The notes under the pieces were generated by a model. That model had not been told where the DNA came from. It searched no databases and was given only the letters and a program-made list of their open reading frames with translations. Below are positions 1-7,130 of a stretch of 13,117 nt of DNA, piece by piece; position 1 is the stretch's first letter, and each line of letters opens with the position of its first letter. Position numbers and translations under genes: made by a program. Origin of the DNA: Actinomycetes bacterium (GTDB lineage: Bacteria > Actinomycetota > Actinomycetes > Actinomycetales > Cellulomonadaceae); assembly GCA_023412515.1 (NCBI GenBank), contig JAEYNO010000312.1, positions 1-13,117 of the forward strand. Reading direction: 5' to 3'.

Positions 1-919
1 CCACCGCGTCCAGCCCGAAGTCGTCAGCGATCCACAACGCCGCCACGTACATCTTGTACTGCCACTGCAGCTGCTCGCGCGTCAGCTCCGTGGCCCCGTC
101 CGTGCCCAGCCGGAACGTCATCCCCGCGTCCAGCAACCATTCGTGGACGCCGTCGGCGACCTCGTCGGGGACCTGCTGCATCTGCGCCCACAACGCCGAC
201 TGCGACAACCGCTCCTTGTACACCCCCGTGGGGTTCAACAGCTCGTCGTCGACGATCGCGTTGTACATGCCCATGCAACCCTCGTCGAACACCCCGATGA
301 TCGCCTTGTCCCGCAGCAGCTGCGCCGCCAACGCCTCCCCTAGCTCCGTCTCGGGCGAGTCCGGCAGGGCCGGCAGCGGGCGCACGTGCGACGCGTCGTG
401 CTCGATCCGCCACTGGCTCAGCCACGACGCGACACCGGCACGGAACCAGTCGTCCGTGCCGTCGACCGTCCAGATCGTCGAGTACTCCCGCCCCATCTTC
501 GTCATGCCCGCGTTCAACCCCAGCAGACCCACCAACCCCGGCCAGTCCCCCGCGAAGTTCGCCACCGTGAGGACCGGCCCCCGGTGAGTCCGCAGACCGG
601 CGAGCACGTGATGGCTGTACTGCCACACCGCCTCAGCCACCACCAACGGCGCCTCCGGCGGAATACCCGCGAACACCTCCAGACCCATCCGCTGCGAGCT
701 GATGAACCCGTGCCCCGTGGCCGGATCCACCCCGTTCGCCCGCACCAGGTCCCACCCCTGCTCCGCGAACGCCGCCGTCACCACCCGCTCCAGCTCGACC
801 TGCGTCGCCCACCCCGCCGCGTTCGCCGACTCCCGCAGATCACCCGACGCCACCAGATACGCCGTCCGCGGCGGGGCGACAGGCTCGGGCGCGAGCGTGG
901 GCACGGCATAGGTGGGCAT
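1..919 (-). CDS. L-fucose isomerase-like protein (C-terminus missing, runs off left edge)
   Basis: The frame is open from an ATG at 919 to the window edge and gives 306 residues, so the C-terminal part is missing. The start is well supported: GAGGAG lies 8 bases before the ATG. The protein resembles the shorter L-fucose/L-arabinose-isomerase-like proteins of actinobacteria and other sugar degraders. Supporting stretches are VANFAGDWPGLVGLLGLNAG (about residues 105-125) and FDEGCMGMYNAI further on, whose Glu is a plausible metal ligand. Such enzymes interconvert aldoses and ketoses, but homologues of this type are often uncharacterised, so isomerase activity is an inference. The gene follows the aldolase gene at 149 bp and is probably the last known member of the sugar operon. 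Its codon use differs from its neighbours: CGG, GTG, GGG/GGT and TTG dominate where the other genes use CGC, GTC, GGC and CTC. Confidence 0.72.
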   Translation of the reverse strand, partial: MPTYAVPTLAPEPVAPPRTAYLVASGDLRESANAAGWATQVELERVVTAAFAEQGWDLVRANGVDPATGHGFISSQRMGLEVFAGIPPEAPLVVAEAVWQYSHHVLAGLRTHRGPVLTVANFAGDWPGLVGLLGLNAGMTKMGREYSTIWTVDGTDDWFRAGVASWLSQWRIEHDASHVRPLPALPDSPETELGEALAAQLLRDKAIIGVFDEGCMGMYNAIVDDELLNPTGVYKERLSQSALWAQMQQVPDEVADGVHEWLLDAGMTFRLGTDGATELTREQLQWQYKMYVAALWIADDFGLDAV

Positions 920-1021
920 GGCGGTCTCTCCTCGGTGGTCGGCGCCCGGCGCGCGACGGTGCGCGGGGGCGAGGTGCGTGGCAGCGGGGTGCGGGTCGGC
1001 GGGGCGGGCCGGTGCGGACGC

Positions 1022-1045
1022 CGGCGGCACGGGCGACCCCCGCCG
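1022..1045 (-). terminator. possible GC hairpin after the aldolase gene
   Basis: The arms CGGCGG (1022-1027) and CCGCCG (1040-1045) are perfect complements around a 12-base loop, 24 bases beyond the aldolase stop. There is no T-tract, so this could be a weak terminator or an operon-internal processing hairpin. GC-rich DNA makes such stems by chance, so confidence is low. The rest of the 149-bp gap (920-1068) shows only the ribosome binding site of the next gene; I see no TAnnnT-type -10 in it. Confidence 0.22.
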
Positions 1046-1068
1046 CTGCGTGGGCACGGCCTGGACCG

Positions 1069-1965
1069 TCATGCGGCGTCCTCGGCGACGAACGTCGCGA
1101 TGCGGCCCCGCAGCGCGTCGAGCGCGGCCCGGTCGTCGTCGTCGAGCGGACGGAACGGCCGCCGACAGTTGCCCGTGACGTCGCCGCGCGCGCACGCCAG
1201 GTACTTCGCGGACTGGAACACGCCGTGCGCGACGAGCGTCTCGACGACCTCGTTGATCTGCGACTGCGTGCGCCGCGCGCCCGCGAGGTCGCCCGCGGCG
1301 AACCGGTCGCGCACGCGCGCGAACAGCTCGGGCTGGATGTTGACGGTCGTGCCGATCGTCGCGCGCGCACCCACCGCCAGGGCGGACAGGTACTGCTCGT
1401 CGAACCCGTTGACGAACACCTTGTCGGGGAACGCCTGCACGAGCCGTTCGAGCGAGTACAGGTTGTGGTCGGTGTGCTTCATGCCGACCACGCGCGGGTG
1501 CGCCAGCAGCGTCGAGGCGTTGGACTTGTCGAACGCGACGCGCGTGAACTGCGGGATGTTGTAGAGCAGCACCGGCACGTCCACCGCCTCGACGACCTCG
1601 AGGTAGTACCGCTCGATCTCGTCGGGCGTGAACGCGTAGTAGTACGGCGGGATCATCGAGATCGCCGCGACGCCGGACTCCTGCGCGGCCCGCGCGAGCG
1701 CGACGGTCTGCGCGGTGCTCGCCGTGCCGACGTGCGCGACGACGGGCACGCGGCCCGCGACCTGCGCCGCGACCCGGGCCACGACCTGCTGCCGCTCGTC
1801 GAGCGAGAGCAGCAGCGCCTCGCCCGACGAGCCGCAGCAGTAGAACCCCTCGACGCCGCGCGCGAGCTGCTCCTCGACGACCTCGCCCAGCACGTCGAGG
1901 TCGACCGCGTCGTCCGCACGCGTGGGGGTGACGAGCGCCGAGAAGATGCGCTCGAGGTCGCTCAC
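1069..1965 (-). CDS. DapA/N-acetylneuraminate lyase-family aldolase
   Basis: A 298-residue class I aldolase, the normal length for the DHDPS/NAL family. The family signature is complete: GSSGE (45-49, the carboxylate-binding loop), Tyr135 in LLYNIP, and the Schiff-base Lys163 in GMKHTD. The NGFDE (186-190) and ATIGTTVNI region (202-210) looks more like N-acetylneuraminate lyase than dihydrodipicolinate synthase. The expected reaction is reversible cleavage of a 2-keto-3-deoxy sugar acid to pyruvate and an aldehyde. It lies directly downstream of an SDR and an acid-sugar dehydratase, which fits the last step of a non-phosphorylative sugar pathway rather than lysine synthesis. The GTG start at 1965 overlaps the SDR stop in a GTGA, indicating translational coupling; a GTG at 1968 is possible but less natural. 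True sialic-acid cleavage is unlikely because no ManNAc kinase or epimerase is nearby. The exact substrate is unknown. Confidence 0.9.
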   Translation of the reverse strand: MSDLERIFSALVTPTRADDAVDLDVLGEVVEEQLARGVEGFYCCGSSGEALLLSLDERQQVVARVAAQVAGRVPVVAHVGTASTAQTVALARAAQESGVAAISMIPPYYYAFTPDEIERYYLEVVEAVDVPVLLYNIPQFTRVAFDKSNASTLLAHPRVVGMKHTDHNLYSLERLVQAFPDKVFVNGFDEQYLSALAVGARATIGTTVNIQPELFARVRDRFAAGDLAGARRTQSQINEVVETLVAHGVFQSAKYLACARGDVTGNCRRPFRPLDDDDRAALDALRGRIATFVAEDAA

Positions 1966-2786
1966 CACGCCGTCCACCCGCCGTCGACCACGAGGTTCGC
2001 GCCCGTCATGTAGCGCGACCCGTCGCTGAGCAGGTAGACGACGGGCGCCAGGAAGTCGTCCGTCGTGGCCATGCGGCCGATCGGGATGCGGCTCGTGTAG
2101 TTGGCCTGGAACGTCGCGTCCTGCGTGTCGCGCTCGATGCCCGACGGCGTGAGCGTGTTGACGCGGATGCCGTGCCGGCCCCAGTACGTCGCGCAGTACC
2201 GCGTGAGGTTGTAGATCCCGGACTTCGACGCCGAGTACGCGACGGGCTTCACGAACGGGACGCCCGTGCGCTCCTCCTGGTACGCGTAGATGTCCTGGAC
2301 CGGCGAGACCATGCCGTAGATCGAGCCGACCGCGACGATCGAGCCAGGCTTGCCGGCCTCGCGGATGCGCCGCCCCACGGCCTGCGTGATGAGGAACGTG
2401 CCCGTGAGGTTGACGTCCACGACCTGCCGGAACACCTCGACCGGGAAGTGCTCGAACGGGCCCGAAACCTCGGGCGGCGCGCTGGGCTGCGTGTCGATGC
2501 CCGCGGTGTTGACCAGGCCGTCGGGTGCGCCCCACGGCTCCAGCACGGCGTCGAGACCCGCCTCGATGCTGGCCTGGTCGGCGACGTCGAGCGCCGCGAA
2601 CCGCAGGTGCGGGTGGTCCACGAGGTCCGCGAGCGCGTGCCCCGGGCCGGGTGCGGCCTCGCGCGAGACCGCCGCGACGCGCGCGCCGCGCGCCAGCAGC
2701 TCGCGGGTGAGGGCCGAGCCGAGCTGACCCAGCGCCCCGGTGACGACGATCGTGCGGCCCTCGAGGCCGAAGAGGTGGTCGGTCAC
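1962..2786 (-). CDS. short-chain dehydrogenase/reductase, PtmA-like
   Basis: A classical SDR of 274 residues. The cofactor motif is TGALGQLG (16-23), the structural NNAG motif appears as NTAG (93-96), Asn126 sits in DVNLTG, the catalytic Ser155 is in GSIYG, and the YxxxK pair is Tyr184 and Lys188 in YSASK. The long insert between Ser155 and Tyr184, together with the FQANYTSRIPIGRMA stretch, resembles the PtmA-type SDRs known from flagellin glycan modification clusters. Here the setting is catabolic: it lies between a dehydratase and an aldolase, so it more likely oxidises a sugar or a keto-deoxy sugar acid with NAD(P). Of two GTG starts, 2786 is chosen because GGAGG lies 7 bases upstream; 2792 would give the operon-typical GTGA overlap with the dehydratase stop but leaves only 2 bases to the ribosome binding site. 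The substrate is unknown. Confidence 0.9.
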   Translation of the reverse strand: MTDHLFGLEGRTIVVTGALGQLGSALTRELLARGARVAAVSREAAPGPGHALADLVDHPHLRFAALDVADQASIEAGLDAVLEPWGAPDGLVNTAGIDTQPSAPPEVSGPFEHFPVEVFRQVVDVNLTGTFLITQAVGRRIREAGKPGSIVAVGSIYGMVSPVQDIYAYQEERTGVPFVKPVAYSASKSGIYNLTRYCATYWGRHGIRVNTLTPSGIERDTQDATFQANYTSRIPIGRMATTDDFLAPVVYLLSDGSRYMTGANLVVDGGWTAW

Positions 2787-2788
2787 GG

Positions 2789-3877
2789 TCACACCTCCAC
2801 CCGGTGCGCCGCGAGGTGCTCGGTGTCGAGCTCGAGGCCGTGGCCGGGCACGTCGCGCGGCACGAAGAACCCGCGCTGGGGCGGCTGCGGCAGGATCGCG
2901 CCGAGCTCGGTGAGCGTGCCGCCGTCGGTCATCTCGCCGCACAGCGCGTTCGGCACCGAGCACAGCACGTGCGCGGACAGCTCGACGACGAAGTGCGGGG
3001 CCATGGGCGCGCAGTACGCGCGGGCGAGCGCCGCGATGTCGAGGTACGGCGTGATGCCGCCGACGCGCCCCAGGTCGGCCTGCACGAAGTCGCACGCGTC
3101 GTTCGCGAGGTACTGGTTGAACTGCTGCAGCGTGTACACGTTCTCGCCCAGCCCGATCGGCGTGGTCGAGCGCGCCCGCAGCCGCTGGTGCGCCACGACG
3201 TCGTCGACGCGCAGCGGCTCCTCGACCCAGTACAGGCCCAGGTGCTCGAACCGCGACATGGCCTGCACGGCCTGCCCGAGGGTCCAGCCCTGGTTCGCGT
3301 CGACCATGAGCGGGTACATGCCGACGGCCTCGCGGATCTTGGTGAGCCGCTCGACGTCCTCCTCGAGGTCGGGCTTGCCGACCTTGACCTTCGCGGCGAA
3401 GTAGCCGTCCGCCTTCCAGCCCTTGACCTGCTCGACGACCTCCTCGGCGGAGAGGTTGAGGTTGATGCCCGACCCGTACAGCGGCACGCGGTCGCGCACG
3501 CGGCCCAGCAGGTCCGCGAGCGGCACGCCGCGCTCCTTGGCCAGCGCGTCCCACACGGCGATGTCGACGGCCGCGAGCGCGAGCGTCGTCGTGCCGCCGG
3601 GGCCGTTGTCGCGCAGGTACTGCCACGAGCGGTGCCACAGCGGGACGGCCGCGACCTCCTGGCCGAGCAGGGTCGGCGTCAGCTCCTCGAGCATCGCCAT
3701 CATGGCGCGCCCGCCGACGCCGGACGTGTGGGACAGGCCCACGCCCACGACGCCCGTGTCGGTCGTCAGGTGCGCGGTGATGATCTCGATGTGGGTGACG
3801 ACGTGGATCTGGTCGCCCCACGTGCCCTTCGGCAGGGGCAGGCGGGACAGCTGGTACTCGATGCTCTCGATCTTCAC
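2789..3877 (-). CDS. mandelate racemase/muconate lactonizing-type enzyme, probable acid-sugar dehydratase
   Basis: An enolase-superfamily protein of 362 residues, the usual length. The mandelate-racemase-group active site is complete: the KxK pair Lys163/Lys165, metal ligands Asp193 (in DANQGW, with Asn195), Glu219 (in WVEEPL) and Glu245 (in GLGEN), and the Asp268/His295 dyad (in QADLG and APHF), followed by Glu299. This arrangement is typical of enzymes that abstract the alpha proton of an aldonate or aldarate and eliminate water to give a 2-keto-3-deoxy acid. Racemase or epimerase activity cannot be excluded. The GTG start at 3877 has GGAAGG 8 bases upstream. It follows the second permease by 61 bp, and its stop abuts the SDR start. 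Substrate choice among galactonate, fuconate, rhamnonate, galactarate and similar acids cannot be decided from the motifs. Confidence 0.9.
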   Translation of the reverse strand: MKIESIEYQLSRLPLPKGTWGDQIHVVTHIEIITAHLTTDTGVVGVGLSHTSGVGGRAMMAMLEELTPTLLGQEVAAVPLWHRSWQYLRDNGPGGTTTLALAAVDIAVWDALAKERGVPLADLLGRVRDRVPLYGSGINLNLSAEEVVEQVKGWKADGYFAAKVKVGKPDLEEDVERLTKIREAVGMYPLMVDANQGWTLGQAVQAMSRFEHLGLYWVEEPLRVDDVVAHQRLRARSTTPIGLGENVYTLQQFNQYLANDACDFVQADLGRVGGITPYLDIAALARAYCAPMAPHFVVELSAHVLCSVPNALCGEMTDGGTLTELGAILPQPPQRGFFVPRDVPGHGLELDTEHLAAHRVEV

Positions 3878-3938
3878 GACGGGGTCCTTCCGGGGGTGGT
3901 GCGTGCGGGTGCCGGCGGGGTGGGTCTGCGCTGCGCGA

Positions 3939-4793
3939 TCACCCCTTGACGGCGCCCGCGGCGAGGCCCGCGACGAGGCGCTTCTGGACGACGAGGAACC
4001 CGGCGACGACCGGGAGCACGGCGAGCACGCCGCCGGCGGTGAGCAGGTCCCAGCGGATCTGGTACTCGCCGATGAACAGGTGCAGGCCGATCGGCAGCGT
4101 CCGCGTCGACGTCGACTGCATGAAGGTCAGCGCGTACAGGAACTCGTTCCACGACAGGATGAAGATGTACGTGCCGGCGGCGACCATGCCGGGGGCGAGC
4201 AGCGGGACGATGATCATGCGGACCACCTGCCACGAGCTCGCGCCGTCGATGCGGCCGGACTCCTCGAGCTCGCGCGGGATCGAGTCGAGGAACCCCTTGA
4301 GCAGCCACGTGGCGAACGGCGTCGCGAACGCGGCGTGCACGAGCGCGAGGCCCAGCACGTTGTCGAGCAGGTTGAACACCCGCAGCTGGCCCTGCAGCGA
4401 GATGACGAGCAGCACCGCGGGCAGCAGCTGCGCCACCAGCACCGCCACCATGAACACCTGGCGCCCCACGAACTCGAAGCGGGACAGCGCGATCGCGGCG
4501 CCGCTCGCGCACACCAGCGCGAGCGGCACGGCGACGGCCGCGACCACGAGGCTGTTGCGCAGGTACGTGAGGAACGGCGTCGAGCCCAGCAGCTCGGAGT
4601 ACGCCGCGGTGCTGATCTCGGAGGGCCACAGCGACGCACCCGCGGACGCGAGCTGCGACGACGGCGTCAGCGACGTGAGGAACATGATCACGTAGGGCCC
4701 GAGGATCGTGAGGATCCAGACGGTCAGCAGCACGTACAGGCCGGTGCGGCGCGCGGCCGCCAGGCCGCCCAGCCGCGCGGAGACGGCGCTCAT
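3939..4793 (-). CDS. carbohydrate ABC transporter permease (MalG/CUT1 type)
   Basis: An integral inner-membrane permease of 284 residues with about six hydrophobic segments (around 18-40, 80-104, 112-133, 143-163, 200-216 and 250-269). The cytoplasmic EAA loop that contacts the ATPase is visible as EESGRIDGASSW (177-188), followed by a Pro-containing helix. The C-terminus, AGLAAGAVKG, is the ending typical of CUT1 sugar permeases of the MalG side. The ATG start at 4793 overlaps the stop of the upstream permease in an ATGA, so the two are translated together and very likely form the heterodimeric channel. No ATPase gene lies in this operon; a shared multi-sugar ATPase (MsiK-like) encoded elsewhere is the usual partner in actinobacteria, which is an inference here. 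Confidence 0.94.
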   Translation of the reverse strand: MSAVSARLGGLAAARRTGLYVLLTVWILTILGPYVIMFLTSLTPSSQLASAGASLWPSEISTAAYSELLGSTPFLTYLRNSLVVAAVAVPLALVCASGAAIALSRFEFVGRQVFMVAVLVAQLLPAVLLVISLQGQLRVFNLLDNVLGLALVHAAFATPFATWLLKGFLDSIPRELEESGRIDGASSWQVVRMIIVPLLAPGMVAAGTYIFILSWNEFLYALTFMQSTSTRTLPIGLHLFIGEYQIRWDLLTAGGVLAVLPVVAGFLVVQKRLVAGLAAGAVKG

Positions 4794-5749
4794 CGGCCGG
4801 CCCCCTTCCTCGAGGTGAGGCGGATGTAGACCACGACCAGCACGGACAGCACGGCCGCCTGCAGCACCGCGTACGCGGCACCGGTGCCGAAGTCCATGGC
4901 CTTGTAGGCCGTGACGTACGACTGCAGCGACAGGGTCGTCGAGGCCAGGCCCGGCCCGCCGCCGGTCATGATGAGGACGAGATCCACGTAGTTGGCGGTC
5001 CAGATGAGCCGCAGCAGGGTCGTGATGAGGATCGTCGGCAGGATCGCCGGCAGCACGACGTGCCGGAACACGCCCACCGGGCCGCAGCCGTCCATGCCCG
5101 CGGCCTCGCGCAGCTCGGGCGCGACGCCCTGCAGCGCTGCCAGGATCATGACGGCGAACAGCGGCACGCCCTGCCACACGTCGACCGCGACGAGCGTCGG
5201 CAGCGCTGTCGACGACTCCGAGAGGAACGCGATGGGCCGGTCGATCACCCCGAGCCCGCGCAGCGCCGCGTTGAGCACGCCGTGGTTGGGGTCGAGGATC
5301 CAGATCCACATGAGCGCGACCAGCACGCTGGGCGTCGCCCACGGGATCATCGCGAGCCCGCGGTACACCCCGCGCAGCGGGAACTTCGCGTTCAGCAGGT
5401 GCGCGCCGACCAGGCCCAGCACGAGCTGCAGCAGCACCGCGCCGAGGGTCCAGACGAGCGTGTTGCGGGCCAGCAGCCCGAAGTCGGGTGCGGTGACGAC
5501 GTCCACGAAGTTCTGCAGGCCGACGAACCCCTGCACGCCGACGAACGGGTTGACGTCGTTGAACGCGAACCACACCGACCGCACGAGCGGGTACCCGGCG
5601 AACGTGCCGACCAGCACGAGCGCCGGCGCGAGGTAGACGTAGGCCTCCAGCCCGCGCCCCGGGCGACGCCGCGGCGCGGGGGTGGTGGCCGAGCGGCCGG
5701 TGCCGGTGGTGCCGGTGGGACCGGCCGCTCGGGTGGTGACGGTGGTCAT
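4790..5749 (-). CDS. carbohydrate ABC transporter permease (MalF/UgpA/CUT1 type)
   Basis: A 319-residue membrane permease with a Thr/Gly/Arg-rich cytoplasmic N-tail (residues 1-33) and about six membrane segments (around 35-55, 97-118, 132-152, 184-206, 235-255 and 288-309). The EAA loop reads EAAGMDGCGPVGVFRHVVLP (215-234), close to the consensus that docks on the ATPase subunit, with Cys222 where Ala is usual. The conserved MTGGGP (261-266) is also seen in sugar permeases of this branch. The ATG at 5749 lies 2 bp after the stop of the solute-binding protein gene, and its stop overlaps the start of the second permease by 4 bp. It forms the transmembrane channel with that permease; the imported sugar is unknown. 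Confidence 0.94.
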   Translation of the reverse strand: MTTVTTRAAGPTGTTGTGRSATTPAPRRRPGRGLEAYVYLAPALVLVGTFAGYPLVRSVWFAFNDVNPFVGVQGFVGLQNFVDVVTAPDFGLLARNTLVWTLGAVLLQLVLGLVGAHLLNAKFPLRGVYRGLAMIPWATPSVLVALMWIWILDPNHGVLNAALRGLGVIDRPIAFLSESSTALPTLVAVDVWQGVPLFAVMILAALQGVAPELREAAGMDGCGPVGVFRHVVLPAILPTILITTLLRLIWTANYVDLVLIMTGGGPGLASTTLSLQSYVTAYKAMDFGTGAAYAVLQAAVLSVLVVVYIRLTSRKGAGR

Positions 5750-5751
5750 GG

Positions 5752-7008
5752 TCAGTCCTGCTCGAGCGTCGTGACGAGCTTCGCGAGCATCTCCTCGCTG
5801 GACTGCTGACCCTGCAGCGCGATCTGCACCTGCGTCTGGAACTCCTTGGCGGCGAGCTGCGCGACGCCCGGCAGGGCGGGCCAGCTCTTGGCCGTGCGCG
5901 CGGCCTCGACCGCGAGCTGCAGGTCCGGGTCGGTCGAGAACGGCTCGGACGCGGCGACGGACTCCAGCACGGGCAGCTGCCCCTGGATCGACGTCGAGAC
6001 CGTGCGCATCGGCTCCTCGGTCGCGAGCCACGAGATCCACTCGAACGCCGCGTCCTTGTCCTTGCAGGACTCGAGAACGACGTTGCCGCTCATCGACGTG
6101 AGCGTCGAGGGCCCGGCGCCGTCGCCGACGGGGATCGGGACGACGCCGAGCGCGTCGCCCAGCGCCTCGCGCATCGCGTTGAGCGAACCGGGGTGGTGGA
6201 TCATCATCGCGGTCGTGCCGGCCGCGAAGTTGGTCTGCACGGGCGCGAACGCCGCGGTCACCGAGCCCGGGGGCGCGGCGTCCAGCTCGGTGACGACCGA
6301 CAGGTACCGCTCGTTCGCGGCCACGGCCTCGGGGCTGTCGAGCACGACGTCGCCCGAGGAGTCGACGACGTCGGCGCCGCCCGCGAACATCCAGGCCATC
6401 CACTGGTCCTGGCCGCCCGCGCCGCCGCGCACGTCGAACGCGTACTTGCCGGCCGCCGCGTCGGTGAGCGCCGCGGCCGCGTCGAGGAACTCCTGCTGCG
6501 TCGTCGGCGGCTCGAGGCCCGCCTCCGCGAAGCGGTCCTTGTTGTAGTAGAGCCACAGCGTCACGTACTGGTGCGGCAGCATGTAGACCGCGTCGCTGCC
6601 CGGCAGGCGGCCCGTGTCCCACAGCGAGTCGATGACGTCGTCCTTGCCGTCCCACGCCTCGACCTGGTCGGTGAGGTCCGCGAGGATCCCCTGCGGCGCG
6701 AACTGCCCGAGCCACCAGTCCTTGCTGCGCGCCGCGCACGCCGCGGTCCCCGAGGACGCGGCCGTGAGCAGCCGGTCCTGGTACTGCTCGAGCGGGATCG
6801 TCGTGAGGTTGACCTGCACGTCGTCGTGCGTCGCGTTGAAGTCCTTCGCGAGGTCGTCCCACGTGGTGTCGGTGGCGTCGTCCTGCCAGAGCCAGTACTC
6901 GACGGTGGTGGGCCCCTCGGCGGCGTCGTCGCCGCCCCCGCACGCCGCGAGCGCGGTGACCGCGGCCATCGACAGCGCGACGGCGGCGACCTTGCTGCGT
7001 GCCTTCAT
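5752..7008 (-). CDS. extracellular solute-binding lipoprotein of a sugar ABC transporter
   Basis: A 418-residue family 1 solute-binding protein. The N-terminus is a lipoprotein signal: MKARSK, a hydrophobic stretch, then the lipobox LAAC with Cys23 as the lipid-modified residue, followed by a Gly/Asp-rich linker. The mature part contains the VEYWLWQDD strand, NATHDDVQVNL, and several aromatic residues, as expected of a sugar binder anchored outside the membrane. The start at 7008 is certain: AAGGAGGA lies just upstream of the ATG. It is the first structural gene of the transporter operon, 122 bp downstream of the regulator gene, and is followed at 2 bp by the first permease. It captures the sugar or sugar acid that the downstream enzymes degrade; the ligand cannot be predicted. 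Confidence 0.94.
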   Translation of the reverse strand: MKARSKVAAVALSMAAVTALAACGGGDDAAEGPTTVEYWLWQDDATDTTWDDLAKDFNATHDDVQVNLTTIPLEQYQDRLLTAASSGTAACAARSKDWWLGQFAPQGILADLTDQVEAWDGKDDVIDSLWDTGRLPGSDAVYMLPHQYVTLWLYYNKDRFAEAGLEPPTTQQEFLDAAAALTDAAAGKYAFDVRGGAGGQDQWMAWMFAGGADVVDSSGDVVLDSPEAVAANERYLSVVTELDAAPPGSVTAAFAPVQTNFAAGTTAMMIHHPGSLNAMREALGDALGVVPIPVGDGAGPSTLTSMSGNVVLESCKDKDAAFEWISWLATEEPMRTVSTSIQGQLPVLESVAASEPFSTDPDLQLAVEAARTAKSWPALPGVAQLAAKEFQTQVQIALQGQQSSEEMLAKLVTTLEQD

Positions 7009-7108
7009 TGCTCCTCCTTGAGCCGTGCATGACCTACGAGTGGTGGTGTCGGGTGCACCGGGCGTGCCGGGGCGCGACGGTGCGCCCGGGCGGCCCGGAC
7101 AGGTGGTG

Positions 7109-7130
7109 CGGGTCGGTGGTGCCCGACCCG
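7109..7130 (-). terminator. hairpin directly after the gntR stop codon
   Basis: A perfect 8-bp stem, CGGGTCGG (7109-7116) and CCGACCCG (7123-7130), encloses a 6-base loop and begins on the base after the regulator's stop codon. No T-run follows on the minus strand. It may end or slow transcription between regulator and transporter so that the solute-binding protein is expressed independently, or it may protect the mRNA 5' of the transporter part. A second small stem, CCGGG/CCCGG, lies at 7087-7099. The remaining bases to the solute-binding protein gene hold the 8-bp palindrome GGTGCACC near 7051-7060 and no convincing -35/-10 pair. Confidence 0.35.

Noticed and set aside
1012..2013. Long plus-strand frame opposite the aldolase gene
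   Set aside because: Arg/Val/Asp-rich product typical of the reverse strand of GC-rich coding DNA; no ribosome binding site and no recognisable motif, while the minus strand carries a complete aldolase signature.
1962..3821. Apparent fusion of a dehydratase-region frame with the SDR
   Set aside because: The upstream part is an out-of-frame reading of the dehydratase gene; the SDR starts at 2786 behind GGAGG.
1069..7008. Sialic-acid utilisation operon, because of the NAL-like aldolase
   Set aside because: No ManNAc kinase, ManNAc-6-P epimerase, sialidase or deacetylase is present, and a mandelate-racemase-type dehydratase has no place in that pathway.
4790..7030. Apparent fusion of solute-binding protein and permease in one minus-strand frame
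   Set aside because: The first part is the wrong frame over the binding-protein gene; the permease has its own ATG at 5749. No real fusion.
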